Source: Aeromicrobium endophyticum
Lineage (GTDB): Bacteria > Actinomycetota > Actinomycetes > Propionibacteriales > Nocardioidaceae
Direction of reading: 5' to 3'
DNA length: 64,000 nucleotides
Assembly: GCF_003586285.1 (NCBI RefSeq)
Contig: NZ_QUBR01000002.1
Span: 1,240,001-1,304,000 of the forward strand
The notes under the pieces were generated by a model. That model did no database searches, was not told the origin of the DNA, and was given only the letters and a program-made list of their open reading frames with translations. Below, in pieces: positions 63,679-64,000 of the stretch; position 1 is the stretch's first letter; every line of letters starts with the position of its first letter. Position numbers and translations under genes: made by a program.

Positions 63679-64000
63679 TCAGAAGCCGAGGTCGCGGCCG
63701 ATGAGCTCTTTCATGATCTCGTTGGATCCGGCCCAGATCTTGCTCACGCGGGCGTCGCGCCAGGCGCGCGCGACGCGGTACTCGTTCATGAAGCCGTAGC
63801 CTCCGTGCACCTGCACGCAGTGGTCGAGCACGTCGTTCTGGATCTCCGACGACCACCACTTGGCCTTCGCCGCGTCGGTCGCCGTCGCCTGGCCCTGGGT
63901 GTGGGCCAGGACGGCCTGGTCGACGTACGCCTCGGCGACCTCGATCTTGGTGACCAGCTCGGCCAGCAGGAACTTGTTGTGCTGCAGGCTGCCGATCGAC
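63679..64000 (-). CDS. Acyl-CoA dehydrogenase (partial, C-terminal part)
   Basis: The last 106 codons are in the window; the 5' part lies beyond the right edge. The helical C-terminal domain contains the FAD-binding QVHGGYGFMNEYRVARAWRDARV and ends IWAGSNEIMKELIGRDLGF. It has GSNEIM instead of GTNQIQ at the position that often holds the catalytic Glu; here E is present one place later in the motif. It is probably cotranscribed with the thiolase and SDR. Confidence 0.9.
   Translation of the reverse strand, partial: SIGSLQHNKFLLAELVTKIEVAEAYVDQAVLAHTQGQATATDAAKAKWWSSEIQNDVLDHCVQVHGGYGFMNEYRVARAWRDARVSKIWAGSNEIMKELIGRDLGF

Overview
The window is GC-rich actinobacterial DNA. Third codon positions are strongly G/C, GTG and TTG starts are common, and genes are chained by ATGA/GTGA overlaps. 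A one-piece type I fatty acid synthase with adjacent acpS, a folP2-gpgS pair, the clpP1-clpP2 pair, a mycothiol-reductase-like DsbA protein and two-domain GlbO-type globin all fit the order Propionibacteriales/Mycobacteriales. A Nocardioidaceae (Aeromicrobium- or Nocardioides-like) chromosome is my best guess, by inference only. I saw no prophage, plasmid, CRISPR or rRNA.

Layout. (1) 1-900: 3' part of the clpP1-clpP2 protease operon. (2) 0.9-7.0 kb: accessory catabolic genes, namely an SDR, a phytanoyl-CoA-dioxygenase-like enzyme, a hydroxypyruvate isomerase, an inositol-dehydrogenase-like enzyme, and two LacI regulators with visible operators. (3) 7.1-20.3 kb: a 12-gene, translationally coupled inositol operon reading leftwards (iolE, iolC, an aldolase-like gene, iolB, iolD, iolA/mmsA, an ABC sugar importer, two Gfo/Idh/MocA oxidoreductases), opposed by a GntR regulator. 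Together these import an inositol, oxidise and dehydrate it, open the ring, isomerise, phosphorylate and cleave it, and oxidise malonate semialdehyde to acetyl-CoA. (4) 20.3-20.5 kb: a 22-bp repeat array between convergent genes. (5) 20.5-36.5 kb: housekeeping genes: two SRPBCC proteins, a lipase-like hydrolase, trigger factor, a two-component system with its likely target, PhoD, tRNA-Pro, tRNA-Gly, a PP2C phosphatase, Nei-type glycosylase, RpiB, a CDP-glycerol transferase-like protein, a thiol oxidoreductase and a carboxylate-amine ligase. (6) 36.5-45.5 kb: pepN, folP2-gpgS, a TetR-controlled acyl-CoA dehydrogenase/SDR pair, an MscS channel and a globin, ending in a 78-bp tandem repeat. (7) 45.5-64 kb: acyl-CoA metabolism: thioesterase, biotin carrier, carboxyltransferase, SDR/phosphotransferase/TetR operon, acpS-FAS I, SDR-thiolase and an acyl-CoA dehydrogenase cut by the window end.

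The most unusual parts are: a 1.3-kb cassette holding an AbiEi-like/nuclease-like gene between perfect 29-bp inverted repeats and preceded by two DnaA-box-like repeats (50.7-52.0 kb); the 22-bp-period array that supplies the stop codons of both flanking genes (20.26-20.47 kb); the 78-bp hairpin-forming repeats after the globin gene (45.26-45.51 kb); and a shared palindrome TGAGG-N4-CCTCA before both the carboxyltransferase and the fatty acid synthase, suggesting one fatty-acid-synthesis regulon. No stretch longer than about 300 bases lacks an assigned gene; the intergenic gaps are covered by the site entries.
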